Source of the DNA: JBDLRH01 sp039800165
Lineage (GTDB): Bacteria; Pseudomonadota; Gammaproteobacteria; Burkholderiales; Burkholderiaceae_C
Length of the DNA stretch: 12,661 nucleotides
Reading direction: 5' to 3'
Assembly: GCA_039800165.1 (NCBI GenBank)
Contig: JBDLRH010000046.1
Span: 1-12,661 of the forward strand
Part shown: positions 7,310 to 12,661 of the stretch, piece by piece
Position numbering within the stretch: the first letter of the stretch is position 1
Layout of the letters: the number at the start of each line of letters is the position of its first letter
The notes under the pieces: model-generated
What the model was told of the DNA's origin: nothing
Databases searched by the model: none
What the model saw: the letters and a program-made list of their open reading frames with translations, nothing else
Position numbers and translations under genes: made by a program

Positions 7310-8944
7310 ATGCCCAGCACCTTGACCCACACCCGGCGGACCACGGCACGCGCCCGAGATGCAGCCATCCTGGCCGCTACCCTTGCAGCAGCCTGCGCGA
7401 CGGCGATGCCCGCCTGGGCGCAAGCGCCTGACTGCGCAGGCTTTGCCGCCAAGACACCGTCAGGCGTGACCCTGCAGACCGAGGCTATTGCCGCCGACTC
7501 GGTTCGCCCGCCCGGCGTGAACAGCGGACCGATGCTTGCAGCCCACTGCCGCGTGAGTGGCCGCATGGGCGAGCGCACCGGCGTTGACGGCAAGCCCTAT
7601 CACACCGGCTTTGAGCTGCGCTTGCCCACCCAGTGGAACGGCAGGCTGCTCTACCAGGGCGGCGGCGGAAACGACGGAGTCGTTCGACCGGCTGTCGGCC
7701 CGCAAGCCGCACCCGGCTACGCGCTCAACCGCGGCTTCGCCGTGGTGACCACCGACGCCGGACATCAGGGCCCCACTGCCGACTTCGGCAACGACCCGCA
7801 GGCGCGGGTGGACAACGCCTACGCCGCGCACGACCGGGTGGCGGTCCTGGCCAAAGACCTGGTGCGTCGCTTCTACAGCAGGCCAGCCGATCGCGCCTAC
7901 TTCATCGGCTGCTCTGGCGGTGGCCGCCAGGGAATGATGTTCACACAGCGCTTCCCGCAGCACTTCGACGGCGTGATTGCCATCGCGCCGGCGATGCGTG
8001 TGTCCAAGGGCGCAACGATTGCCGCGGCGTGGGACACGCAACTGCTGCAGTCGGTCGCACCGGCGGGGCCCGACGGGCAGAAGGTGCTCAGTCGTGCCTT
8101 GAGCGACGCCGATCTGGGCGTCCTGCGCCAGGGCATCCTGGACGCCTGTGACGCACAGGACGGCCTTGTCGACGGGCTGGTATCCAACCCGGCGGCCTGC
8201 CGCTTTGATGTGGCTACGCTTGCATGCAGTGGCGCCCGAACGCAGGCGTGCCTGAGTGCACCGCAGGTCAGCGCACTGCAAAAGATGTTCGCCGGCCCCC
8301 GCAACTCTGCAGGCCAGGCGCTCTACTTCACCTGGCCGTGGGATGCAGGCATCGGACACCCGGCCAACGACTGGCGCATGTGGCGCCTGGGCAATTCGCA
8401 GACCGCTCAGGCCAACTCGCGCCATGTATTCCTGATGCAAGACGCGCTGCAGGGCTACTTCGTCACTCCCCCTGATCGCAAGCTGAGCATCTACCGCTTT
8501 GACTTCGACCGCGACCCGGCACGCATGGATGCGCACTCGTGGATGTTTGACACCGCAGACGACGTCAAGCTCAGCGGGTTTCGAGCGCGGCAGGGCAAGC
8601 TGCTGTTTGCGCATGGCATGGCCGATGCGATCTTTTCGGCGGACGAGATGGTCGACTACTACAAGCGCCTGCAGGCTGAGCACGGCGCGGCCACGGGCGA
8701 GTTTGCGCGGCTGTTCCTGATTCCGGGCATGGGCCACTGCCAGGGCGGCGCAGCCACGGACACCTGGGACGGCCTTGGCGCGCTGGTCGATTGGGTCGAG
8801 AAGGGCATCGCGCCGCAACGCATCGTGGCGCGCGGCAGCACGGTGTTCCCGAACCGCAGCCGGCCGCTGTGCGCATGGCCACAGTACGCGCACTACAACG
8901 GCAGCGGCGACCCCGAAGACGCCGCCAACTTCAGCTGCCGCTGA
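7310..8944 (+). CDS. tannase/feruloyl esterase family protein, exported
   Basis: 544-residue paralogue of the preceding esterase, with the same fold and catalytic pattern: Cys201-Ser202 in IGCSGGGRQ, Asp439 in HGMADAIFS, His476-Cys477 in GMGHCQGG. The calcium-site-like segment is CDAQDGLVDG at 280-289. The N-terminus has several arginines, then a hydrophobic stretch and AWA|QA at residues 35-39, which reads as an ordinary Sec signal peptide with cleavage after Ala37; no good lipobox is present. Shared segments with the upstream copy (GRM-ER-G-DG, F-RLP--WNGR, RPLCAWP, GSGDPE) show an old tandem duplication that has diverged widely. Start is set by AGGAGG at 7299-7304, 17 bp after the previous stop. 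It probably acts in the periplasm or outside the cell on phenolic esters; the substrate is unknown. Confidence 0.88.
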   Translation: MPSTLTHTRRTTARARDAAILAATLAAACATAMPAWAQAPDCAGFAAKTPSGVTLQTEAIAADSVRPPGVNSGPMLAAHCRVSGRMGERTGVDGKPYHTGFELRLPTQWNGRLLYQGGGGNDGVVRPAVGPQAAPGYALNRGFAVVTTDAGHQGPTADFGNDPQARVDNAYAAHDRVAVLAKDLVRRFYSRPADRAYFIGCSGGGRQGMMFTQRFPQHFDGVIAIAPAMRVSKGATIAAAWDTQLLQSVAPAGPDGQKVLSRALSDADLGVLRQGILDACDAQDGLVDGLVSNPAACRFDVATLACSGARTQACLSAPQVSALQKMFAGPRNSAGQALYFTWPWDAGIGHPANDWRMWRLGNSQTAQANSRHVFLMQDALQGYFVTPPDRKLSIYRFDFDRDPARMDAHSWMFDTADDVKLSGFRARQGKLLFAHGMADAIFSADEMVDYYKRLQAEHGAATGEFARLFLIPGMGHCQGGAATDTWDGLGALVDWVEKGIAPQRIVARGSTVFPNRSRPLCAWPQYAHYNGSGDPEDAANFSCR

Positions 8945-8995
8945 CCAAGCCGTCGCGCCCTTCGCTGCGCCACCTCCAGCCACCCGACGATCCGC

Positions 8996-10726
8996 ATGGA
9001 CTACCAACCCCAACCCGACGCCGCCTGGGCGGTGCTGCAGCCGGTGCTGGGCGCACCAGCGGCGCTGGGTGCGCTGCCTGCCTTTGCCGACACCGATGCG
9101 GCGCTGATGCAGCAGGTGCTGGACGAAGCCGGCAAGTTTGTGGGCGAGGTGATCGCCCCGCTCAACCGAAGCGGCGACGAAATCGGCGCGCAATGGAACA
9201 GCGGCGCGGTCACCATGCCGCCGGGCTTTCGCGAGGCCTATCAGCAGTTCTGGCAGTCGGGCTGGCCGGCGCTGGCGTCGGCCACCGAAGACGGCGGCCA
9301 GGGCCTGCCCGCGGTGCTCGAATGCGTGTTGTACGAGTGGATGAGCGCGGCCAACCACGGCCTGACCATGGCGCCCGGCCTGCTGCATGGCGCCTACGAA
9401 TGCCTGAAGCACCACGGCAGCGACGAGTTGAAGGCGCGCTATCTGTCGAAGATTGCGACCGGCGAGTGGCTGGCCACGATGTGTCTGACCGAGCCGCACG
9501 CGGGCAGCGATCTGGGCCTGGCACGCACCCGCGCCACGCCGCAGACCGACGGCAGCTACCTGCTGAGCGGCACCAAGATCTTCATCTCGGGCGGCGAGCA
9601 CGACCTCACCGACAACATCGTGCATCTGGTGCTGGCGCGGTTGCCGGATGCACCGCCCGGCCCCAAGGGGCTGAGCCTGTTCCTCGTGCCCAAGTTCTAT
9701 CAGGACGGCCAGCGCAGCAAGGTGGTATGCGACCGCATCGAAGAGAAGATGGGCCTGCACGGCAGCCCGACCTGCGTGATGCGCTTTGACGACGCGCAGG
9801 CCTGGATCGTCGGTGAGCCGGGCAAGGGCCTCAACGCAATGTTCGTGATGATGAATGCCGCGCGGCTGCATGTGGCGCTGCAGGGCATCGGACTGCTCGA
9901 CGCCGCGTGGCAGAAGGCAGACGCCTACGCCAGGGAGCGCCGCCAGATGCGCGCACCGGGCTCGGCCGCGCGCGCCGGCGAAGCCGACCGGATCGATGCC
10001 CACCCGGCAGTGCAGCGCATCCTGGACACGCAGCGCGCCTGGGTGGATTGCGGCCGCGTGCTGGCCTACCGCACCGGCATCGAGCTCGACATGGCACGGC
10101 ACCACCCCGACGCGGCGCGGCGCGCCCAGGCGCAGCGCTGGTGCGCTCTCATCACACCGGTGCTGAAAGCCGCGTGGACCGACCAGGCCTTTCACGGTGG
10201 CAGCGACTGCCTGCAGGTCTTCGGCGGCCACGGCTATGTGCGCGAATGGGGCATCGAGCAGATCGTGCGCGATTCGCGCGTGGCGATGATCTACGAGGGC
10301 ACCAACGAGATCCAGGCGATCGACCTGCTGGTGCGCAAGACGCTGCCTGACGGAGCGCAGGCACTCGACGCATTGCTCAACGACTTGCTGGCCGATCTGG
10401 GTGAGCACCCGGCCACCGCCCTTGGCCGCACCGCTACCGGGCTGTTCACCGAACTGCGCGATGCCGCGCATGCGCTGGGGAAAGCCGCCCCGCACGACGC
10501 CGCCGCGCCCTACTGGGTGGCGGGCGACTTCCTGCGGCTGATGGCGCTGGCGTTGATGGCCTGGGCCGGTGCCCGCATCGAAGCGGCAGCACGCACCGAG
10601 CCTGCGCTGGCTACGGATCGGTGGCAGCGCCCGCTGACCGCGCTGGCGCACTGGGTGCTGCCCGAGGCGACACTGCGCGCGGGCCTGATCCGTGCCCGCT
10701 GCGCCGTGCAGCCTGTGAGCGCATGA
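8996..10726 (+). CDS. acyl-CoA dehydrogenase, large form with C-terminal extension
   Basis: 576-residue FAD-dependent acyl-CoA dehydrogenase, expected to introduce the alpha-beta double bond into an acyl-CoA and pass electrons to ETF. Signature 1 lies near residues 163-172 (CLTEPHAGSD), followed by SGTKIFISGGEHD near 191-203. The FGGHGYVRE segment is at 409-417 and the probable catalytic base is Glu434 in MIYEGTNEIQ. The core ends near residue 450; the remaining ~125 residues form a helical extension of the type seen in the ~590-residue class (acetyl-CoA dehydrogenase-like C-terminal domain), unlike ~380-residue short-chain enzymes. The start at 8996 has only a poor Shine-Dalgarno and sits 51 bp after the esterase stop. 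Ferulate is already unsaturated, so this enzyme implies that saturated side chains (dihydroferulate, phloretate) are also used; that is inference. Confidence 0.88.
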   Translation: MDYQPQPDAAWAVLQPVLGAPAALGALPAFADTDAALMQQVLDEAGKFVGEVIAPLNRSGDEIGAQWNSGAVTMPPGFREAYQQFWQSGWPALASATEDGGQGLPAVLECVLYEWMSAANHGLTMAPGLLHGAYECLKHHGSDELKARYLSKIATGEWLATMCLTEPHAGSDLGLARTRATPQTDGSYLLSGTKIFISGGEHDLTDNIVHLVLARLPDAPPGPKGLSLFLVPKFYQDGQRSKVVCDRIEEKMGLHGSPTCVMRFDDAQAWIVGEPGKGLNAMFVMMNAARLHVALQGIGLLDAAWQKADAYARERRQMRAPGSAARAGEADRIDAHPAVQRILDTQRAWVDCGRVLAYRTGIELDMARHHPDAARRAQAQRWCALITPVLKAAWTDQAFHGGSDCLQVFGGHGYVREWGIEQIVRDSRVAMIYEGTNEIQAIDLLVRKTLPDGAQALDALLNDLLADLGEHPATALGRTATGLFTELRDAAHALGKAAPHDAAAPYWVAGDFLRLMALALMAWAGARIEAAARTEPALATDRWQRPLTALAHWVLPEATLRAGLIRARCAVQPVSA

Positions 10727-11244
10727 CCACCAAGCCTGCCAGCACGCCTGCCAAAGCCCGGCCCCGCGCGCCGCAGGCACGCGCGGAAGCCGTGGCACGG
10801 GTGGACACCACCTATCTCGAAACCCTGTTCGGCTACAACGCGCGGCGCGCGGCGCTGACCGCGATCTCGCGCTTCTTCGAGACGATGGCGCCGTACGGCC
10901 TGCGGCCGGTGGAGTTCTCGGTGCTGTCGGTGATCAGGCACAACCCGGGCGTCACCTCGCGCCAGCTGTGCGCCGCCCTTGGCCTGCAGCCGCCCAACCT
11001 GGTGGGGCTGATCCGCCAGCTCGAGAAGCGCGAGCTGCTGCTGCGCAGGCCGCATCCGCAGGACGGCCGCGCCGTGGGCCTGCACCTGAGCGCCGCCGGC
11101 CAGCGATTGATGCGCGACGCCGAGCGCACCGCCAGCGACACCGAAGCAGGCATCGTCGGGCACCTGAGCGCGAGCGAGCAGGCCGCGCTGGTGCGCCTGC
11201 TGCGCAAGGTGTACGCGCCCCAGGGTGGGCAAGGAAGCGTCTAG
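10723..11244 (+). CDS. MarR-family transcriptional regulator
   Basis: 173-residue winged helix-turn-helix protein. After a basic, Pro/Ala-rich tail (residues 1-25) comes a dimerisation helix region (about 28-56). The DNA-binding domain follows at about 60-125: LRPVEFSVLSVI, then recognition helix region SRQLCAALGLQPPNLVGLIRQL in two parts near 79-100, and a wing with the DGR motif at 114-116 (PHPQDGRAVGLHLSAAG). C-terminal helices close the dimer. The start overlaps the dehydrogenase stop as ATGA (10723-10726), so translation is coupled; an in-frame ATG at 10621 is rejected because it lies deep in the dehydrogenase gene. MarR proteins such as CouR and FerC repress hydroxycinnamate operons and are released by the CoA thioester, so this is a good candidate for the local regulator. 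Its position at the 3' end of the operon would give feedback control. Operator sites were not identified. Confidence 0.87.
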   Translation: MTTKPASTPAKARPRAPQARAEAVARVDTTYLETLFGYNARRAALTAISRFFETMAPYGLRPVEFSVLSVIRHNPGVTSRQLCAALGLQPPNLVGLIRQLEKRELLLRRPHPQDGRAVGLHLSAAGQRLMRDAERTASDTEAGIVGHLSASEQAALVRLLRKVYAPQGGQGSV

Positions 11245-11285
11245 ACTTGCGGGCTCTTGACCTTCAGCCCCCCAGGACCCCCATC

Positions 11286-11636
11286 ATGATCACCACCCCG
11301 AGCGGCCTGCAGTACGAAGACACCACGGTTGGCAGCGGCGACGAAGCCCGCGCCGGCCAGCAGGTCACGGTGCACTACACCGGCTGGCTGTACAGCAACG
11401 GCGTGCAGGGCGCCAAGTTCGATTCCAGCAAGGACCGGCGCGACCCCTTTGTCTTCGCGCTCGGCGCCGGAATGGTGATCCGTGGCTGGGACGAAGGCGT
11501 GGCCGGCATGAAGGTGGGCGGCGCCCGCACCCTGATCATCCCGCCTGACCTGGGCTATGGCGCCCGCGGCGCCGGCGGCGTGATCCCGCCGAACGCCACC
11601 CTGAAGTTCGACGTCGAACTGCTGGGCGTGCGCTGA
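11286..11636 (+). CDS. FKBP-type peptidyl-prolyl cis-trans isomerase
   Basis: 116-residue single-domain FKBP that speeds cis-trans isomerisation of proline bonds during folding. No signal peptide, so cytoplasmic. The active-site pocket residues of FKBP12 can all be placed: Tyr31 (VHYTGWL), Phe45-Asp46 (KFDSS), Phe55 and Phe57, Val64-Ile65 with Trp68 (VIRGWDEG), Tyr91 (LGYGARG), Ile100 (VIPPNATL) and Phe108 (KFDVELL). There is a small insertion around residues 37-43 (SNGVQGA). The start is preceded by AGGA at 11274-11277. It lies 41 bp after the MarR gene; that gap has only a weak GGGCT/AGCCC inverted repeat (11251-11270) and no convincing terminator, so read-through from the catabolic operon is possible. 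Functionally it belongs with the grpE-dnaK folding genes downstream. Confidence 0.95.
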   Translation: MITTPSGLQYEDTTVGSGDEARAGQQVTVHYTGWLYSNGVQGAKFDSSKDRRDPFVFALGAGMVIRGWDEGVAGMKVGGARTLIIPPDLGYGARGAGGVIPPNATLKFDVELLGVR

Positions 11637-11643
11637 ACGGGGG

Positions 11644-11661
11644 GCGGCGCCGCCGCTCTTT
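11644..11661 (+). terminator. possible weak intrinsic terminator after the FKBP gene
   Basis: GCGGC, loop GCC, GCCGC forms a 5-bp GC stem 7 bp after the FKBP stop and is followed by TCTTT (11657-11661). The stem can be lengthened only with G-U pairs and the T run is short, so alone it would be weak. Confidence 0.35.
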
Positions 11662-11701
11662 CCGCCCGCCTTCCGCCCGCCTTCCGCCGGATTTCCGCCC
11701 C
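11660..11701 (+). repeat. short tandem repeats of a TTCCGCCCGCC unit in a C-rich tract
   Basis: TTCCGCCCGCC occurs twice back to back (11660-11670 and 11671-11681), then twice more in decayed form (TTCCGCCGGA at 11682-11691, TTTCCGCCCC at 11692-11701). By hand count, the wider tract 11656-11720 has 37 C, 11 G, 15 T and 2 A. A C-rich, G-poor unstructured transcript of this length is the type of sequence Rho loads on. Confidence 0.6.
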
Positions 11702-11716
11702 CTGTCCTCCCCTGCA

Positions 11717-11736
11717 CCGCAGCCACCGGGCTGCGG
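11717..11736 (+). terminator. 8-bp hairpin just upstream of the grpE heat-shock promoter
   Basis: CCGCAGCC, loop ACCG, GGCTGCGG is a perfect 8-bp GC-rich stem. It is followed by CGTCTTG, not a T run, so it is not a classic intrinsic terminator. It may act with the upstream C-rich tract in Rho-dependent termination or protect the 3' end of the FKBP transcript. The heat-shock -35 begins 3 bp after it. Confidence 0.4.
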
Positions 11737-11739
11737 CGT

Positions 11740-11767
11740 CTTGAAAGCCGCTCGGGCGGCCCCATCT
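11740..11767 (+). promoter_or_regulatory. sigma-32 (RpoH) heat-shock promoter of grpE
   Basis: The -35 element CTTGAAA (11740-11746) and the -10 element CCCCATCT (11760-11767) are separated by 13 bp. This is essentially the sigma-32 consensus (CTTGAAA, 13-15 bp, CCCCATnT). Transcription should begin around 11773-11776, giving a leader of about 60 nt before the grpE ATG at 11836. No CIRCE (HrcA) inverted repeat is seen beside it, so control is probably by RpoH alone. Confidence 0.85.
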
Positions 11768-11835
11768 CCCCCGCACGCCGGACGCTCGGCCGCCCTGGTC
11801 GCGTCCCCGCCCACCCTTCGGTTGTCCGTTTCGCC

Positions 11836-12426
11836 ATGTCCGATACCCCGAACCCGCACCCCTCGCACACGCCGGCCCAGCCCGGTGCCCAGGTGCCGCC
11901 TGACGCCAGCGCCGAGGAGCGCGAGGCCGCCCAGGCCGCACACGAGGCCTCGCAACCCGATCCGCTGGCGGCCGCCCAGGCCGAGCTGGCGCTGCTGCAG
12001 GCCAAGTCGGCCGATCTGGCCGACCAGTTCCTGCGTGCCAAGGCCGAGGCCGAAAACGCCCGCCGCCGCGCCGACGAAGAAGTGTCCAAGGCGCGCAAGT
12101 TCGCCGTCGAATCCTTCGCCGAAAGCCTGCTGCCGGTGTGCGACAGCCTGGAGGCGGGCCTGGCCATCCAGAACGCCACGCCCGAGCAGATCCGCGAGGG
12201 GGCCGAGGCCACGCTGCGCCAGCTCAAGAGCGCGCTGGAGCGCCACAAGGTGCTCGAGATCAACCCCGCCGCCGGCACCCGGTTCGACCCGCACCAGCAT
12301 CAGGCGATCAGCATGGTGCCCGCCGAGCAGGAGGCCAACACCGTGGTCTGCGTGCTGCAAAAGGGCTACCTGATCGCCGAGCGGGTGCTGCGCCCGGCGC
12401 TGGTCACCGTGGCGGCCCCCAAATGA
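11836..12426 (+). CDS. grpE: GrpE, nucleotide exchange factor of DnaK
   Basis: 196-residue GrpE, the cytoplasmic co-chaperone that releases ADP from DnaK and resets the folding cycle. The first ~40 residues are a disordered Pro/Ala/Glu-rich tail. Residues ~44-95 form the long helix of the dimeric coiled coil (LAAAQAELALLQ, then EAENARRRADEEV), with a short helical bundle to ~138. The C-terminal beta domain contains the GrpE signature, from FDPHQHQAISMVP (150-162) through ANTVVCVLQKGYLI (167-180) and ERVLRPALVTVA. Length is normal for the family. There is no clear Shine-Dalgarno before the ATG; the chosen start gives a typical length and follows the heat-shock promoter by 68 bp. dnaK follows after 109 bp, the usual order in betaproteobacteria. 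Confidence 0.95.
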   Translation: MSDTPNPHPSHTPAQPGAQVPPDASAEEREAAQAAHEASQPDPLAAAQAELALLQAKSADLADQFLRAKAEAENARRRADEEVSKARKFAVESFAESLLPVCDSLEAGLAIQNATPEQIREGAEATLRQLKSALERHKVLEINPAAGTRFDPHQHQAISMVPAEQEANTVVCVLQKGYLIAERVLRPALVTVAAPK

Positions 12427-12485
12427 GGGCTTGCCCACCGCCAGCGCACAGCCTGTCCACCGCCGGGGCTTGAAAAGTACACACC

Positions 12486-12494
12486 TTATCCACA
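12486..12494 (+). promoter_or_regulatory. perfect consensus DnaA box upstream of dnaK
   Basis: TTATCCACA matches the strongest E. coli DnaA box exactly. It lies 41 bp before the dnaK start, in the grpE-dnaK gap. No second good box was found nearby, so this is not an origin; binding of DnaA here and any effect on dnaK are inference. Confidence 0.45.
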
Positions 12495-12524
12495 AGTCCC
12501 CCACATCCGCATATCACTGAATCT

Positions 12525-12528
12525 GGAG
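12525..12528 (+). promoter_or_regulatory. ribosome binding site of dnaK
   Basis: GGAG 7 bp before the ATG at 12536, in an A-rich stretch that should keep the start open for translation. Confidence 0.7.
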
Positions 12529-12535
12529 AACACAC

Positions 12536-12661
12536 ATGGGCAAGATCATCGGCATCGACCTGGGCACCACCAATTCGTGCGTGGCCATCATGGAGGGCAA
12601 CGCCACCAAGGTCATCGAAAACTCCGAGGGCGCGCGCACCACGCCCTCGATCATCGCGTAC
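12536..12661 (+). CDS. dnaK: molecular chaperone DnaK (Hsp70), N-terminal part, cut by window end
   Basis: The first 42 residues of DnaK, continuing past the window. The Hsp70 signature GIDLGTTNSCVA (residues 6-17) forms the first phosphate-binding loop of the ATPase domain, and ARTTPSIIAY (33-42) is the next conserved segment. DnaK binds unfolded peptides in an ATP cycle with DnaJ and GrpE. It is preceded by a clear ribosome binding site. It may be read from the sigma-32 promoter before grpE. A CTTGAAA also occurs at 12469-12475 in the gap, but no matching -10 sits at the right distance, so a separate dnaK promoter is uncertain. Confidence 0.97.
   Translation, partial: MGKIIGIDLGTTNSCVAIMEGNATKVIENSEGARTTPSIIAY

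Noticed and set aside
7460..10798. Second very long minus-strand open frame (over 1100 codons) opposite the second esterase and the dehydrogenase
   Set aside because: Same reason: an antisense shadow of real genes, with no recognisable motif and no ribosome binding site.
11257..11285. TTGACC at 11257-11262 as a -35 box for FKBP
   Set aside because: The position 17 bp further on is GC-rich with no -10-like sequence, and it would overlap the FKBP start. TAGACT at 11242-11247 was also considered as a -10 but has no -35 partner.
11637..11835. CIRCE/HrcA operator near grpE
   Set aside because: No TTAGCACTC-type inverted repeat was found in either the FKBP-grpE or the grpE-dnaK gap.
12427..12475. 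Direct repeats GGGCTTG (12427-12433 and 12466-12472) and CCACCGCC (12435-12442 and 12457-12464) in the grpE-dnaK gap
   Set aside because: Short, differently spaced and GC-rich; compatible with chance, with no known site they match.
12469..12506. Second sigma-32 promoter before dnaK, from CTTGAAA at 12469-12475
   Set aside because: No CCCCAT-like element lies 13-17 bp downstream; the only C-run (CCCCCACAT at 12498-12506) is more than 20 bp away. Left as unproven.
1..12661. Mobile elements, phage genes, CRISPR, tRNA or defence genes
   Set aside because: None seen: every large frame is accounted for by recognised metabolic or chaperone genes, and the gaps are short.

Overview
The window is GC-rich, densely packed and almost entirely coded on the + strand. 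Its protein families, together with the grpE-dnaK order and a sigma-32-type promoter, suggest a betaproteobacterium of the Burkholderiales (Comamonadaceae or a close relative). That placement is an inference from gene content; no phylogenetic marker was compared.

Bases 1-11244 look like one long catabolic operon whose promoter lies upstream of the window. In order it holds: the last codons of a probable crotonase (enoyl-CoA hydratase family); a feruloyl-CoA synthetase (59-1912); a thiolase (1949-3202); an HSD10-like short-chain dehydrogenase (3258-4022); a 4-hydroxybenzoyl-CoA thioesterase family protein (4045-4464); a TctC/Bug-type periplasmic binding protein (4526-5524); two tandem tannase/feruloyl esterase family enzymes, one a predicted lipoprotein (5562-7292) and one a predicted exported soluble protein (7310-8944); a large acyl-CoA dehydrogenase (8996-10726); and a MarR-type regulator (10723-11244) that overlaps the dehydrogenase gene by 4 bp. 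Gaps between genes are 17-61 bp and no strong terminator is seen inside.

Read together, these genes describe a pathway. Exported esterases release hydroxycinnamic acids such as ferulate from plant esters. The binding protein may help uptake. The synthetase makes the CoA thioester. Dehydrogenase, hydratase, HSD10-like dehydrogenase and thiolase shorten the side chain by beta-oxidation to an aroyl-CoA, and the thioesterase frees the aromatic acid (vanillate, 4-hydroxybenzoate or similar). No vanillin dehydrogenase is visible, so the set fits a CoA-dependent beta-oxidative route better than the retro-aldol (vanillin-forming) route. Ring-cleavage genes are not in the window.

Bases 11245-12661 are core protein-folding genes: a small cytoplasmic FKBP-type prolyl isomerase (11286-11636), grpE (11836-12426) and the first 42 codons of dnaK (12536 to the window end). 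The 199-bp FKBP-grpE gap holds two hairpins, a C-rich tract with 11-bp tandem repeats, and a very good sigma-32 heat-shock promoter (CTTGAAA, 13 bp, CCCCATCT). The 109-bp grpE-dnaK gap holds a perfect consensus DnaA box.

There is no intergenic stretch over 300 bp. I saw no tRNA, rRNA, CRISPR array, insertion sequence or phage gene. Nothing here is a clearly undescribed system; the most interesting points are the arrangement of the hydroxycinnamate cluster and the regulatory sites around grpE-dnaK.
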